From assembly GCA_035326105.1 (NCBI GenBank), contig DAOKYO010000001.1, forward strand, positions 62,001 through 126,000: a DNA stretch of 64,000 bases, written 5' to 3'. The stretch comes from Bacilli bacterium. Its GTDB lineage: Bacteria; Bacillota_I; Bacilli_A; RFN20; CAG-826. The notes below the pieces were generated by a model. It was not told where the DNA came from. It did not search any database and saw only the letters and a list, made by a program, of their open reading frames with translations. Every line of letters begins with the position of its first letter. Position 1 is the first letter of the stretch. Positions 8,217-16,785 of the stretch are shown here, piece after piece. Position numbers and translations under genes: made by a program.

Positions 8217-8414
8217 CTATTTAATACCCAATTCCCGTTCTCTAATAACGGTATTGGTCCGGGCAATATCTTTCCGAACCCGAGTGATTTCTTTGCCATT
8301 TTCAAGTTGGCCAACTGCTTGTTTCCGCCGGAGGTTGAATAATTCTTCTTTTAAGGAATAAAGCTTCGCGGCTAAATCTTGATCAGTTAATTCACGAATT
8401 TCGCTGATTTTCAT
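8217..8414 (-). CDS. rpmC: 50S ribosomal protein L29 (uL29)
   Basis: The 65-residue two-helix protein starts MKISEIRELTDQDLAAKLYS and contains the L29 signature (LFNLRRKQAVGQLENGKEI ... VRKDIARTNTVIRERE). It lies next to the peptide exit tunnel. It is separated from rplP by two bases. Confidence 0.97.
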   Translation of the reverse strand: MKISEIRELTDQDLAAKLYSLKEELFNLRRKQAVGQLENGKEITRVRKDIARTNTVIRERELGIK

Positions 8415-8416
8415 AA

Positions 8417-8833
8417 TTATTTACCCTCCTTCCGGGCGACAATGCGGGTTTGGACGGGAAGTTTATAAGCGGCTAAGCGGAGTGCTTCGCGGGCTTGTTC
8501 TTCCGGAACGCCGCCAATTTCAAACATTACTGTTCCCCGTTTGACGACGGCAACCCAGCTATCTGGTGAACCTTTACCGGAACCCATACGGACTTCGGCT
8601 GGTTTTTTCGTTTTAGCAAGTTGTGGGAAGATTCTAATCCAAATCTGACCACTTCTTTTGGTGTATGAACTGAGAACGATACGAGCGCTCTCAATTTGAC
8701 GATTGGTAATGTAATTACCGTTTAAAGCTTGGAGACCGAATTCACCAAAGTTGACTTCGGTGCCAGCTTTTGCCTTGCCTTCATAAGACAAAGTATGCGG
8801 GCGACGATACTTAACGCGTTTTGGTTGTAACAT
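8417..8833 (-). CDS. rplP: 50S ribosomal protein L16 (uL16)
   Basis: The 138-residue product starts MLQPKRVKYRRPHTLSYEGK and includes the L16 signature KPAEVRMGSGKGSPDSWVAV. L16 organises the A-site side of the peptidyl transferase centre. Length is normal; it lies six bases after rpsC. Confidence 0.98.
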   Translation of the reverse strand: MLQPKRVKYRRPHTLSYEGKAKAGTEVNFGEFGLQALNGNYITNRQIESARIVLSSYTKRSGQIWIRIFPQLAKTKKPAEVRMGSGKGSPDSWVAVVKRGTVMFEIGGVPEEQAREALRLAAYKLPVQTRIVARKEGK

Positions 8834-8838
8834 TTCGA

Positions 8839-9516
8839 TTACTCTCCTTTCGCTTTATTCTCTTTTTTGCTGGGTAGAATTTCACCGCGGCAGATCCAAA
8901 CTTTGACGCCGAGACGTCCATAAGTTGTGTGGGCTTCGGCTAAGGCATAATCGATATCGCTCCGAAGAGTATGAAGAGGAATGACTCCTTCTTTATATCC
9001 TTCACTACGAGCAATTTCCGCCCCGCCTAACCGACCGCTAACTAAGGTACGAATACCTTTAGCTCCAGCTTTACGAACCCGTTGAATCGCTTTCTTTTGC
9101 GCAATACGGAAGCTGGCACGCTCCTCTAATTGCTTGGCGATTGACTGGGCAACTAAATTGGCATCAAAATCTGGGTTCTTGACTTCAACCACATCAATCC
9201 GAAGAGTTCCGGTCTTGACCAGTTTAGCAAGTTCTTTCTTGATGCGATTAATGTTGGCTCCGTCTTGTCCGATTACCACACCGGGACGAGCAACAAAAAC
9301 ACTGACATTAACCGAATATCCGCTTTCCGCCGTGTTGACTCTTTCGATTTCAACATGTGAGAGAAGAGCATCTTTAAGGTTTTTGGTAAGATAACGGCGA
9401 ATGACGATATCCTCCGCAAGGAAGGAAGCGAAATGTTGCTTGTTAGCAAACCAACGTGAACTCCACTGACGATTGATACCAATCCGCATTCCAACTGGAT
9501 TAACTTTTTGTCCCAT
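8839..9516 (-). CDS. rpsC: 30S ribosomal protein S3 (uS3)
   Basis: The 225-residue protein starts MGQKVNPVGMRIGINRQWSS. It has the KH domain (ARPGVVIGQDGANINRIKKE) and the C-terminal S3 domain (GRLGGAEIARSEGYKEG, HTLRSDIDYALAEAHTTYG). S3 lies at the mRNA entry channel and contributes to helicase activity. Length is normal. Confidence 0.98.
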   Translation of the reverse strand: MGQKVNPVGMRIGINRQWSSRWFANKQHFASFLAEDIVIRRYLTKNLKDALLSHVEIERVNTAESGYSVNVSVFVARPGVVIGQDGANINRIKKELAKLVKTGTLRIDVVEVKNPDFDANLVAQSIAKQLEERASFRIAQKKAIQRVRKAGAKGIRTLVSGRLGGAEIARSEGYKEGVIPLHTLRSDIDYALAEAHTTYGRLGVKVWICRGEILPSKKENKAKGE

Positions 9517-9528
9517 TGATTATTCCTC

Positions 9529-9930
9529 CTACTCTCTTTCCTTGACCACAGCGGTAATGTGGCATGTTCTTTTAACCAAGCCTGAAGCCGATCCTTTGGC
9601 CCGAGGCATAAATCTTTTCAGCCGAGCTCCCTCATTGGCATAAATCGCTGCAATGTAGAGTTTATCAGCTTCCATTTCGAAATTGTTTGTAGCGTTAGCT
9701 GCTGCACTCTTGATGACTTTCGCCACTTGCGAGGAAGCAGAACGATTGACATTAGCGAGAATGCCAAGGGCTTCGTTGACCGCTTTGCCGCGAACTAAAT
9801 CGATAACAAGACGGACTTTGCGGGGGGTAATCCGCACGGTTTTAGCTGTCGCTGTCGCTTCCGTCACCGGAGTTTTTTCCGGAGTGGCTTCCACTTTTTT
9901 AGCTTCAGTTTTCTTTTCTTTCTTTGCCAT
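9529..9930 (-). CDS. rplV: 50S ribosomal protein L22 (uL22) with charged N-terminal extension
   Basis: The core from about residue 29 (AKTVRITPRKVRLVIDLVRG) through the C-terminal FMPRAKGSASGLVKRTCHIT is L22, whose loop lines the nascent peptide tunnel. About 28 residues rich in Lys, Glu and Thr precede it (MAKKEKKTEAKKVEATPEKT), giving 133 residues against about 110 normally. A GGAGAATGAC site precedes the ATG at 9930, supporting this start. Confidence 0.96.
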   Translation of the reverse strand: MAKKEKKTEAKKVEATPEKTPVTEATATAKTVRITPRKVRLVIDLVRGKAVNEALGILANVNRSASSQVAKVIKSAAANATNNFEMEADKLYIAAIYANEGARLKRFMPRAKGSASGLVKRTCHITAVVKERE

Positions 9931-9943
9931 GTGTCATTCTCCT

Positions 9944-10246
9944 TTACTTCTTAGACGTCGCTGCCGCGGCGGCCTTATCTTCAGCTGTATGTCCGGTGTG
10001 TCCTTTAAAGGTTCTCGTCGGAGCAAATTCGCCGAGTTTATGACCGACCATATCTTCCGTGACGTACACGGTAATGTGTTCGTGACCATTATAAACCGCA
10101 AAGGTATGTTCCACGAATGACGGGAAGATGGTTGAACGACGGGACCAAGTCTTAATAATTTCTTTTTTATTCGCTTTGTTGAGTTCATCAACTTTCTTTA
10201 ATAAGTAGGCATCAGCGAATGGGCCTTTTTTCAAACTACGAGCCAT
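9944..10246 (-). CDS. rpsS: 30S ribosomal protein S19 (uS19)
   Basis: The 100-residue product starts MARSLKKGPFADAYLLKKVD and has the S19 signature DMVGHKLGEFAPTRTFKGHT. It forms the head of the 30S subunit with S13. A short Ala/Lys-rich tail (EDKAAAAATSKK) makes it slightly longer than usual. Confidence 0.98.
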   Translation of the reverse strand: MARSLKKGPFADAYLLKKVDELNKANKKEIIKTWSRRSTIFPSFVEHTFAVYNGHEHITVYVTEDMVGHKLGEFAPTRTFKGHTGHTAEDKAAAAATSKK

Positions 10247-10266
10247 TTCATTTTCCTCCTTTACGA

Positions 10267-11100
10267 TTATTTGCCATTACGCCGGCGTACAATTAGCCGG
10301 GTTGAGGACTTCTTTTGTTTCCGCGTCTTAACACCTAAGGCACGCTTGCCCCAAGGAGTCCGAGGAGCATCACGACCGACCGGCGATTTGCCTTCACCAC
10401 CACCATGCGGGTGATCATTCGGGTTCATAACTGAACCACGGACAGTTGGGCGCATACCTTTCCAACGATTTTTGCCAGCCTTACCTAAATTAATAAGGTT
10501 GAATTCTTCGTTGCCTACCGAGCCAACAGTTGCCCGGCAAGTTCCCAACACTTTACGAACTTCGCCTGATTGAAGACGGAGAATAACATATTTTCCCTCT
10601 TTACCAAGAATTTGTGCGCTTGTTCCGGCCGCACGGCACATTTGTCCGCCTTTGCCAGGAGCAAGTTCAATGTTATGAATTAAAGTACCTTCGGGAATAT
10701 TTACTAGAAGCATAGCATTTCCGACTTTAACGTCGGTAGCCTCGCCACTGATAATTTCCGTTCCAACCACCATATCTTTAGCGGCGAGAACATAGCGCTT
10801 TTCACCATCTGCATAAACAGCGAGAGCGATGTTGGCGTTGCGATTTGGATCATATTCGATTGCGACAATCTTAGCGACGATTCCATCTTTATTGCGCTTG
10901 AAGTCAATTAACCGATATTTGCGCTTATGGCCACCGCCGATGTGACGGGTGGTAATCTTTCCGGTATTGTTCCGGCCACCGCTTTTCGAAAGAGAAACGG
11001 TAAGATTTTTTTCAGGAGCGCGTTTGGTAACTTCTTCAAACGTCGAATTGGTCATATTGCGCCGCGACGGAGTGTACGGCCGATAATTACGAATTGACAT
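10267..11100 (-). CDS. rplB: 50S ribosomal protein L2 (uL2)
   Basis: The 277-residue product has the L2 RNA-binding domain (GGGHKRKYRLIDFKRNKDGI) and the C-terminal signature (RPTVRGSVMNPNDHPHGGGE) with the conserved His near the peptidyl transferase centre. L2 is needed for subunit association. Length is normal. Confidence 0.98.
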   Translation of the reverse strand: MSIRNYRPYTPSRRNMTNSTFEEVTKRAPEKNLTVSLSKSGGRNNTGKITTRHIGGGHKRKYRLIDFKRNKDGIVAKIVAIEYDPNRNANIALAVYADGEKRYVLAAKDMVVGTEIISGEATDVKVGNAMLLVNIPEGTLIHNIELAPGKGGQMCRAAGTSAQILGKEGKYVILRLQSGEVRKVLGTCRATVGSVGNEEFNLINLGKAGKNRWKGMRPTVRGSVMNPNDHPHGGGEGKSPVGRDAPRTPWGKRALGVKTRKQKKSSTRLIVRRRNGK

Positions 11101-11130
11101 TTTCTTTTTCTCCTATATTTGCCTTATGGC

Positions 11131-11472
11131 TTATTCTTTGAAGAGATCGATAGCTTCGCCTTCGGCGACTTGCACGATCGCTTTCTTATAACCTGGGATA
11201 CGGCCTTCATAACGGCCACCCCGGCGAGTTTTATTAGCCCGGACATTAGCAATGTTGACGCTTTCGACTTTAACGCCGAATACGGCTTCAAATGCCAATT
11301 TAATTTCCGTTCTATTGCTGGAAGCCGGAACTTCGATGGTAACCTTATTTTGGGCTTGCATCAAAGCCATGGTCTTCTCGGTAATAACCGGACGAACAAT
11401 CGTATCGAATTGCTTAATGGTTGCCTTGGAAGTTTTAACAACTTCAGCAACTTCCACTTTCTTTTTTGCCAT
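11131..11472 (-). CDS. rplW: 50S ribosomal protein L23 (uL23)
   Basis: The 113-residue protein has the L23 core (IVRPVITEKTMALMQAQNKV ... VNIANVRANKTRRGGRYEG), the docking site for trigger factor and SRP at the tunnel exit. About 20 residues (MAKKKVEVAEVVKTSKATIK) lie before the core. Its ATG shares a base with the rplD stop (TAATG), pointing to coupled translation. Confidence 0.96.
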   Translation of the reverse strand: MAKKKVEVAEVVKTSKATIKQFDTIVRPVITEKTMALMQAQNKVTIEVPASSNRTEIKLAFEAVFGVKVESVNIANVRANKTRRGGRYEGRIPGYKKAIVQVAEGEAIDLFKE

Positions 11473-12113
11473 TATTTAAGTCCTCCTTCGAGATCTTTAA
11501 GTTCTTCTTTTAAGAAGACAACTTTGTCAGCGTTGAGAAGGTCATAAACCGCCACATTGGTCTTGTCGACTAATTTGACGAAGGGAAGATTGCGAACGGC
11601 TAAAGCGAGATTGTCGTTTTCCGCCACTAAGAGAATTTTGCCTTCAGCAGCGATAGCCTTTAAAAAGGAAACTGCCGATTTGGTTTTGCTATCTTCAAAT
11701 TTGACACTGTCAACAATGATTAGGTCTTTGGCTGCGGTTTTAAGCGATAAAGCGCTGCGAAGCGCTAATGCATGCGCAGATTTATTTTGGCTTAAAGCGT
11801 AGTTTTGATTGCCATCTGGAGTGTGAACTTTTCCGCCACCGACCCAAATGGTTGAGCGACTGCTGCCGGCACGGGCACGTCCCGTACCCTTTTGCCGCCA
11901 AGGCTTTTTGCCGCCACCGGAAACTTCGCTCCGATATTTGGTTTTAGCCGTTGCTTGGCGTTTATTCGACTGATAGGTCTGAACGGCATCAAACATAACT
12001 TGATTATTTGGCTCAATGCCAAACACTTCGCCGGCCAGACGGACAGTTGTTGTTTTCTCGCCCGTTTGACTAACAACCGGGTAAGAAATGGTTTTAATTT
12101 TTTCTTCTGCCAT
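11472..12113 (-). CDS. rplD: 50S ribosomal protein L4 (uL4)
   Basis: The 213-residue product contains the extended tunnel loop (KTKYRSEVSGGGKKPWRQKG, GRARAGSSRSTIWVGGGKVH) and the C-terminal L4 domain. L4 lines the exit tunnel; in enterobacteria it also represses its own operon by binding the S10 leader, a mechanism not shown for this lineage. Length is normal. Confidence 0.97.
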   Translation of the reverse strand: MAEEKIKTISYPVVSQTGEKTTTVRLAGEVFGIEPNNQVMFDAVQTYQSNKRQATAKTKYRSEVSGGGKKPWRQKGTGRARAGSSRSTIWVGGGKVHTPDGNQNYALSQNKSAHALALRSALSLKTAAKDLIIVDSVKFEDSKTKSAVSFLKAIAAEGKILLVAENDNLALAVRNLPFVKLVDKTNVAVYDLLNADKVVFLKEELKDLEGGLK

Positions 12114-12131
12114 CTTGGTGTCCTCCTTCGA

Positions 12132-12812
12132 TTACTCTGCGGACCGATTGATAATCGGTTTCGCAACTTTCGGATTGCCCTTTTGTTCTTTAACCGCACT
12201 GCGAATTGTAACGAGTGATTTCTTTGGTCCTGGGAGCGCGCCCTTAATAAGAATGGCGTTCTTCTCTGGGAGTACATCGACGATTAATAGATTAAGAACA
12301 GTGGTTTGTTGGTTGCCAGAATGTCCGGCAGCTTTCTTTCCGGGGTGAATCTTAGCATCAGTACGACCGTTGGTTCCGGTGGAGCCACTGGTACGGTGGA
12401 AGCCTGATCCATGTCCCTTAGGTCCGATTGTGAAGTGCCAGCGCTTAATGCGACCGGTAAATCCGCGGCCTTTGCTCACGCCCGTAACATCAACAATTTC
12501 GCCCTTGGCAAATAAATCACAATTAATTTGTTCGCCAACTTGGAATTTAGCCAACTCATCGCCTTTAAGTTCGGCAAGTTCATACTTGGGAGTGGTGTTC
12601 GCTTTCGCAAAAATACCCTTCTCCGCCTTATTAGCGCGTGATTCTTTCTTTTCTTCATAGCCGACTTGAACAGCTTCATAGCCGTCCTTTTCAACAGTCT
12701 TGATTTGGGTGACAACGTTCGGTAAGACTTCGACGACCGTTACCGGATACATCGTTCCGTCTTCGGCGAACACCTGGGTCATTCCCATTTTACGTCCGAG
12801 AATTGATTTCAT
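12132..12812 (-). CDS. rplC: 50S ribosomal protein L3 (uL3)
   Basis: The 226-residue protein starts MKSILGRKMGMTQVFAEDGT and carries the L3 signature (VSKGRGFTGRIKRWHFTIGP, HGSGFHRTSGSTG). L3 is an early assembly protein reaching the peptidyl transferase centre. It is slightly longer than usual at its C-terminus (KEQKGNPKVAKPIINRSAE). Confidence 0.97.
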   Translation of the reverse strand: MKSILGRKMGMTQVFAEDGTMYPVTVVEVLPNVVTQIKTVEKDGYEAVQVGYEEKKESRANKAEKGIFAKANTTPKYELAELKGDELAKFQVGEQINCDLFAKGEIVDVTGVSKGRGFTGRIKRWHFTIGPKGHGSGFHRTSGSTGTNGRTDAKIHPGKKAAGHSGNQQTTVLNLLIVDVLPEKNAILIKGALPGPKKSLVTIRSAVKEQKGNPKVAKPIINRSAE

Positions 12813-12826
12813 GATGTCCTGCCTCC

Positions 12827-13138
12827 TTATAGTTTAATATCGATATCAACGCCGCTAGGTAAGTCGAGCCGGCGAAGAATGTCGACGGTCTCTTTGGTTG
12901 GATTGACGATGTCAATTAACCGCTTATGGGTTCTGATTTCGAATTGTTCCCGAGCGTCCTTATATTTATGAACGGCCCGTAAAATAGTATAGACTTGCTT
13001 CTCCGTTGGAAGCGGAATCGGTCCGACGATGGTCGCACCTGATTTCTTCGCTGAGTCAATGATCTTTTCAACGCTCGCATCAAGGAGCTGATGATCATAG
13101 GCTTGCAAGCGAACACGGATTTTTTTCGTTTTAGCCAT
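12827..13138 (-). CDS. rpsJ: 30S ribosomal protein S10 (uS10), first gene of the superoperon
   Basis: The 103-residue product starts MAKTKKIRVRLQAYDHQLLD and contains the S10 signature (FEIRTHKRLIDIVNPTKETV). S10 serves in the 30S head and, with NusB, in antitermination. It is the first cistron after a strong promoter and a structured leader, and heads a block of 28 minus-strand genes with no long gap. The AGGAGGAACAAATTC site gives a clear start. Confidence 0.98.
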   Translation of the reverse strand: MAKTKKIRVRLQAYDHQLLDASVEKIIDSAKKSGATIVGPIPLPTEKQVYTILRAVHKYKDAREQFEIRTHKRLIDIVNPTKETVDILRRLDLPSGVDIDIKL

Positions 13139-13185
13139 GAATTTGTTCCTCCTACACTTAACTGGCTTTGCCTCTTACGCTCTTT

Positions 13186-13241
13186 GCAAATTCCCCGACA
13201 TCCATTCATGACAACGCTTGTGGGTGTGTCGGCAACCTCGC
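13186..13241 (-). promoter_or_regulatory. Structured 5' leader RNA of the S10 operon
   Basis: Read on the minus strand, the roughly 120-nt leader holds a nested stem-loop. An outer helix pairs GCGAGGTT (13234-13241) with AATTTGC (13186-13192), with G-U pairs and one bulge. A perfect inner helix pairs CCGACA (13227-13232) with TGTCGG (13195-13200). An apical hairpin forms from ACAA and TTGT around GCG. It sits between the promoter and the rpsJ ribosome binding site, where autogenous control by a ribosomal protein would act. The fold is seen; the regulator is inference. Confidence 0.55.
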
Positions 13242-13267
13242 AAATCAACACGTGAAGCAACAGTGAA

Positions 13268-13296
13268 ATCATACGCTCCAGACACCTATGCGTCAA
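13268..13296 (-). promoter_or_regulatory. Sigma-A type promoter of the S10 operon
   Basis: On the minus strand, TTGACG (13291-13296) is followed after exactly 17 bases by TATGAT (13268-13273). Transcription would start near 13261, about 120 nt before rpsJ. This is the best-matching promoter in the first 13 kb. Confidence 0.8.
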
Positions 13297-13351
13297 GTAA
13301 AAATGCCTATTTATATAATAAAATCAAAAAAAATATGGTTACTACGACATC

Positions 13352-13376
13352 AAAAAAACTCGGTCATAGCCGAGTT
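13352..13376 (-). terminator. Rho-independent terminator of the queuosine operon
   Basis: On the minus strand, a 7-bp stem (AACTCGG / CCGAGTT, 6-nt loop) is followed by a run of Ts. It lies 30 bases past the queH stop and separates that operon from the S10 promoter. Confidence 0.85.
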
Positions 13377-13405
13377 CATAACTAAAAACAATCATTCATA
13401 AAGCA

Positions 13406-14128
13406 CTATTTGTTGTCTGATTCTAGTTCAAAAACAACATTAGATGATGATTTTATCGCCTCTTCTTTTTGCTTGGCCAGCAGGGTTTTACGGCGTTTTT
13501 CGCCTTCGCCGTAGGTGTAGACGCATCCGCAATACAGCTGATGATAAAGATTGTATGTGTTCACCATTTTATCGCGTAATTCCTGTCCGCCCGCCTTCTT
13601 AAAATCGCTAAAAAAATATTTAGTTCTGCTATGGCTTTTTTCAAGTTCAGCCCCGATGGCATTTAATACTTGCGAATCTTTTTGCCGTGATATAGTCATA
13701 ACGGTTGTAAAGAAATCAAACCCCTCGCGCTCGGCAAAGTTATAAGCAGCTTCCATTCGCGCCCGATAGCAAACAAAACATCGCTTGCCACCCTCTTTTT
13801 CTTTAGCAAGCGGAGCAAGAAATTTTTGGGTGTAATCAGCATTGTCATATTGGGGGGTGATAATGTTGACTTTATGGTGGTAGTCCCGCTCAAAATCGAG
13901 CAAAAAATGTTCCAATTCCTCCAGTCGCCTTTGAAATTCGAACTGCGGGTAAATATTTGAATTGTTGAAATATACCGTTACGTCAAAATACTGTGTCAGA
14001 AAAACCAGAGGACTGGTTGAGCAGGGACCGCAGCAAACGTGCATTAAAATACGCGGTCGTTTATGACTTATTTTAATTTTTTCAATAATAGTTAATGATT
14101 CTTGATAGTAATTAATCTTTCCCGCCAT
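13406..14128 (-). CDS. queH: Epoxyqueuosine reductase QueH
   Basis: The 240-residue protein belongs to the QueH (DUF208) family, which reduces epoxyqueuosine in tRNA to queuosine, the last step of the pathway, without cobalamin. Visible motifs are the vicinal cysteines in LMHVCCGPCSTSPL, the C-x2-C in GGKRCFVCYRARM, the conserved FFTTVMTISRQKD segment and YCGC near the C-terminus; these bind a 4Fe-4S cluster and an adjacent metal in the family. The ATG at 14128 (MAGKINYYQ) overlaps queA by 17 bases; an upstream GTG at 14170 has a poor ribosome binding site distance. It is the last gene of the riboswitch-controlled operon. Confidence 0.93.
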   Translation of the reverse strand: MAGKINYYQESLTIIEKIKISHKRPRILMHVCCGPCSTSPLVFLTQYFDVTVYFNNSNIYPQFEFQRRLEELEHFLLDFERDYHHKVNIITPQYDNADYTQKFLAPLAKEKEGGKRCFVCYRARMEAAYNFAEREGFDFFTTVMTISRQKDSQVLNAIGAELEKSHSRTKYFFSDFKKAGGQELRDKMVNTYNLYHQLYCGCVYTYGEGEKRRKTLLAKQKEEAIKSSSNVVFELESDNK

Positions 14129-15152
14129 ATATAAACATCGCGTCTCCAAAAGAGAAGAAGCGATATCCACTCCTTACAGCATGATTATAGCACGCCAAAA
14201 TAAATTCCCGACCTGCCAGTGAGCTAACCAGCATAACCAAGGTTGACTTAGGAAGATGGAAATTTGTAATAAGCGCATCAATACCAAGAAACTTATATCC
14301 CGGTGTGATAAAAAGATCGGTCGAACCACTGCAACCAACAAATTTTCCATATTTTTGCATCACAGCTTCGAGAGTTCTCGTCGAAGTGGTACCGATGGCA
14401 ATAATTCTTCGGCCTTCGCCTTTGGCCTTGTTTAATTTTTCCGCCACATCTTCTTCCATTGAATAATATTCGGAATGCATTATGTGATCTTTTGTGTCCT
14501 TGACTTTCACCGGACGAAAAGTTCCCAAGCCGATGTTTAGTGTTATATCATAAACTTCAATTCCCTTTGCCTTAATGCGCGCAAATAACTCATTTGTAAA
14601 GTGAAAACCCGCTGTCGGCGCTGCCGCCGATCCTTCAACCTTGGCATAAACTGTTTGATAGGAGGCATACTTTTCCGCACTGTCTTGAATATACGGAGGT
14701 AGGGGAATGGTTCCCAAGCGTTCGAGAATTTCCATAAAAACTCCGTCAAATTCAAATGTTAAATGGCGGATTCCTTCGTCGAATGAACCGACGCAGTGCG
14801 CGGTGAGCAAGGAGCCATCGCCAAATGCCAGTTTCGTTCCCACTCTTACCGCTTTGGCGTTTCCTAGTAGACACTCCCAAGTTGAATGATCAAGTTGCCG
14901 CAGTAATAAAACCTCAACACGGGCTCCCGTGGGTACTTTGGTTCCAATTAAGCGAGCCGGAATAACTTTTGTATTATTCCGAACCAGCACATCCCCCGGT
15001 TTTAGATAGTCAATGATGTCATAAAAATGCTTATCTTCATAGGTTTTATTAAAGAAATTAGCCACTAGTAGCCGTGAATCATCCCGCTTCTGCTCAGGAT
15101 ATTGAGCAATTTGAGATTCGGGAAGATAATAGTCGAACAAATCGATATCCAT
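14112..15152 (-). CDS. queA: S-adenosylmethionine:tRNA ribosyltransferase-isomerase QueA
   Basis: The 346-residue enzyme transfers and isomerises the ribose of SAM onto preQ1-tRNA to make epoxyqueuosine. It starts MDIDLFDYYLPESQIAQYPE and has the conserved PTAGFHFTNELFARI, GLGTFRPVKVKD and ITNFHLPKSTLVMLVSSLAG segments. Length is normal. It lies two bases after tgt with an AGAGG ribosome binding site inside the tgt 3' end. Confidence 0.97.
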   Translation of the reverse strand: MDIDLFDYYLPESQIAQYPEQKRDDSRLLVANFFNKTYEDKHFYDIIDYLKPGDVLVRNNTKVIPARLIGTKVPTGARVEVLLLRQLDHSTWECLLGNAKAVRVGTKLAFGDGSLLTAHCVGSFDEGIRHLTFEFDGVFMEILERLGTIPLPPYIQDSAEKYASYQTVYAKVEGSAAAPTAGFHFTNELFARIKAKGIEVYDITLNIGLGTFRPVKVKDTKDHIMHSEYYSMEEDVAEKLNKAKGEGRRIIAIGTTSTRTLEAVMQKYGKFVGCSGSTDLFITPGYKFLGIDALITNFHLPKSTLVMLVSSLAGREFILACYNHAVRSGYRFFSFGDAMFIYGGKD

Positions 15153-15154
15153 AT

Positions 15155-16279
15155 TTAAAAGCCTCTTTCATCACCATATTGGGCGAGAATTTTATTCTTA
15201 TATTCAAGAAAACAATCATTTTTTATCGCTTCCCGGGCTCCTTCCATAATTCGGATTAAAAATCGTAAATTATGAATACTTAAAAGCCTTTTCCCAAAGG
15301 CCTCATCCGTAACATAAAGATGACGGAGGTAAGCTCGGGAATAATTACGGCAAGTATAGCAATCGCATTCCGGATCAAGCGGAGTGAAATCATCTTTGTA
15401 TTGAGCCTTGCGAATGTTAATTCTTCCCTGTGAGGTCATCAAAGTTCCGTGTCGTGCAATGCGAGTAGGAAGAACACAATCCATCATATCGATGCCACGG
15501 GCAACGCCTTCCAAAATATAATCCAAAGAACCGACTCCCATGAGATAACGGGGTTTATCTTCCGTTAGATAAGGAAGCGTCATGTCCAGCATATCAAAGC
15601 AAACTTGTTTGGGTTCACCGATAGATGTTCCGCCGATAGCATAACCCGGAAAATCCATCTTCACCAACTCCTCGGCACAGTGCCGGCGAAGATCGGGAAA
15701 AGAACTTCCCTGAACAATTCCGAAAAGTGCCTGATCTAAGCGTTTATGAGCGGCAAGTCCCCGTTGCGCCCAGCGAAGAGTGCGCTCGGTTGATTGCTTA
15801 GCATAGGAGTAATCGGCCGGATAATGGATACATTCATCAAATGACATAATAATATCCGCGCCCAGTTTTTCTTCAATCTCGATAGCTTTTTCCGGTGAAA
15901 AAAATAACTTGTCCCCATTGAGATGATTTTTAAAAGCCACTCCTTCTTCACTGATTGAACGATTTTCCGCAAGTGAAAATACCTGGAAGCCGCCCGAGTC
16001 TGTCAAAATTGGGCCTGACCAGTTCATAAAGTGGTGAAGCCCTCCCGCCCGAGCAATTATATCTTCCCCTGGCCGGATTGATAAATGATAGGTATTAGCG
16101 AGAATTACGCCTGCCGCCATATCTTTAAGTTCTTCTGGAGATATCGTTTTTACAGTCGCCAAAGTTCCAACCGGCATAAACATCGGTACTTCTACCACAC
16201 CATGCGGAGTATGCAAAAGACCATATCTGGCCTTCGAATTTTTGTCGACATGTAGTATTTCTAAATAAAAATCCTTCAT
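15155..16279 (-). CDS. tgt: tRNA-guanine transglycosylase (bacterial type)
   Basis: The 374-residue enzyme swaps guanine 34 of GUN anticodons for preQ1. Motifs include ANTYHLSIRPGEDII, the nucleophile region LTDSGGFQVFSL, the substrate pocket AIGGTSIGEP, the catalytic Asp in DCVLPTRIARHGTLMT, and the zinc site CDCYTCRNYSRAYLRHL followed by a distal His. Length matches the family. It lies seven bases after queT. Confidence 0.97.
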   Translation of the reverse strand: MKDFYLEILHVDKNSKARYGLLHTPHGVVEVPMFMPVGTLATVKTISPEELKDMAAGVILANTYHLSIRPGEDIIARAGGLHHFMNWSGPILTDSGGFQVFSLAENRSISEEGVAFKNHLNGDKLFFSPEKAIEIEEKLGADIIMSFDECIHYPADYSYAKQSTERTLRWAQRGLAAHKRLDQALFGIVQGSSFPDLRRHCAEELVKMDFPGYAIGGTSIGEPKQVCFDMLDMTLPYLTEDKPRYLMGVGSLDYILEGVARGIDMMDCVLPTRIARHGTLMTSQGRINIRKAQYKDDFTPLDPECDCYTCRNYSRAYLRHLYVTDEAFGKRLLSIHNLRFLIRIMEGAREAIKNDCFLEYKNKILAQYGDERGF

Positions 16280-16286
16280 TTAAACC

Positions 16287-16778
16287 TCATTTGTTTATTC
16301 GCCGCGAACGTAGTAAACGGTGAAAGTATTGATTTTGACTAAGAGGATAAAAAATTAGTAACCCGATGACCATTACTGTCGCTTCTCCGATTGCCACCTG
16401 ACCGGAACTAAGCCAAAAGGGCAATCCCAGTACGTAATATAGTTCTAATCCAACGACCGGAGCATTGATTAACACTGGAAAAATGCTAGCAATCCACAAT
16501 CGCTTTGAATAGACGACCAGAAGTGAACTGACAATTGTGGCTCCCGTCCCAAAAATCATGTCCGGAATCTGCATGGGTGAAAAATAATTACTAATAAGAC
16601 ACCCAAGGCTTACGCCAATCACATATTTCGGATTAAAGAAACACAGCAGAACAAGAATCTCGGCTATTCGGAATTGAATTCCCAGGTAAGAGAAACCGGA
16701 AGTAACGATTGTCACGACTGCATATGCCGCCGCAATCATCGCATTATCCGTGAAATCACGGACTGTCATTTTGCTCAT
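16287..16778 (-). CDS. queT: Queuosine precursor ECF transporter S-component QueT
   Basis: The 163-residue membrane protein has about five to six hydrophobic helices and resembles the QueT family of ECF substrate-binding subunits (YAVVTIVTSGFSYLGIQFRI, FFNPKYVIGVSLGCLISN). It would bind preQ1 or a related precursor and work with a shared ECF energising module not encoded here. Placement directly under a preQ1 riboswitch and ahead of tgt-queA-queH supports the assignment. No preQ1 synthesis genes (queC, D, E, F) are present in the window. Confidence 0.92.
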   Translation of the reverse strand: MSKMTVRDFTDNAMIAAAYAVVTIVTSGFSYLGIQFRIAEILVLLCFFNPKYVIGVSLGCLISNYFSPMQIPDMIFGTGATIVSSLLVVYSKRLWIASIFPVLINAPVVGLELYYVLGLPFWLSSGQVAIGEATVMVIGLLIFYPLSQNQYFHRLLRSRRINK

Positions 16779-16785
16779 AAAAAAA

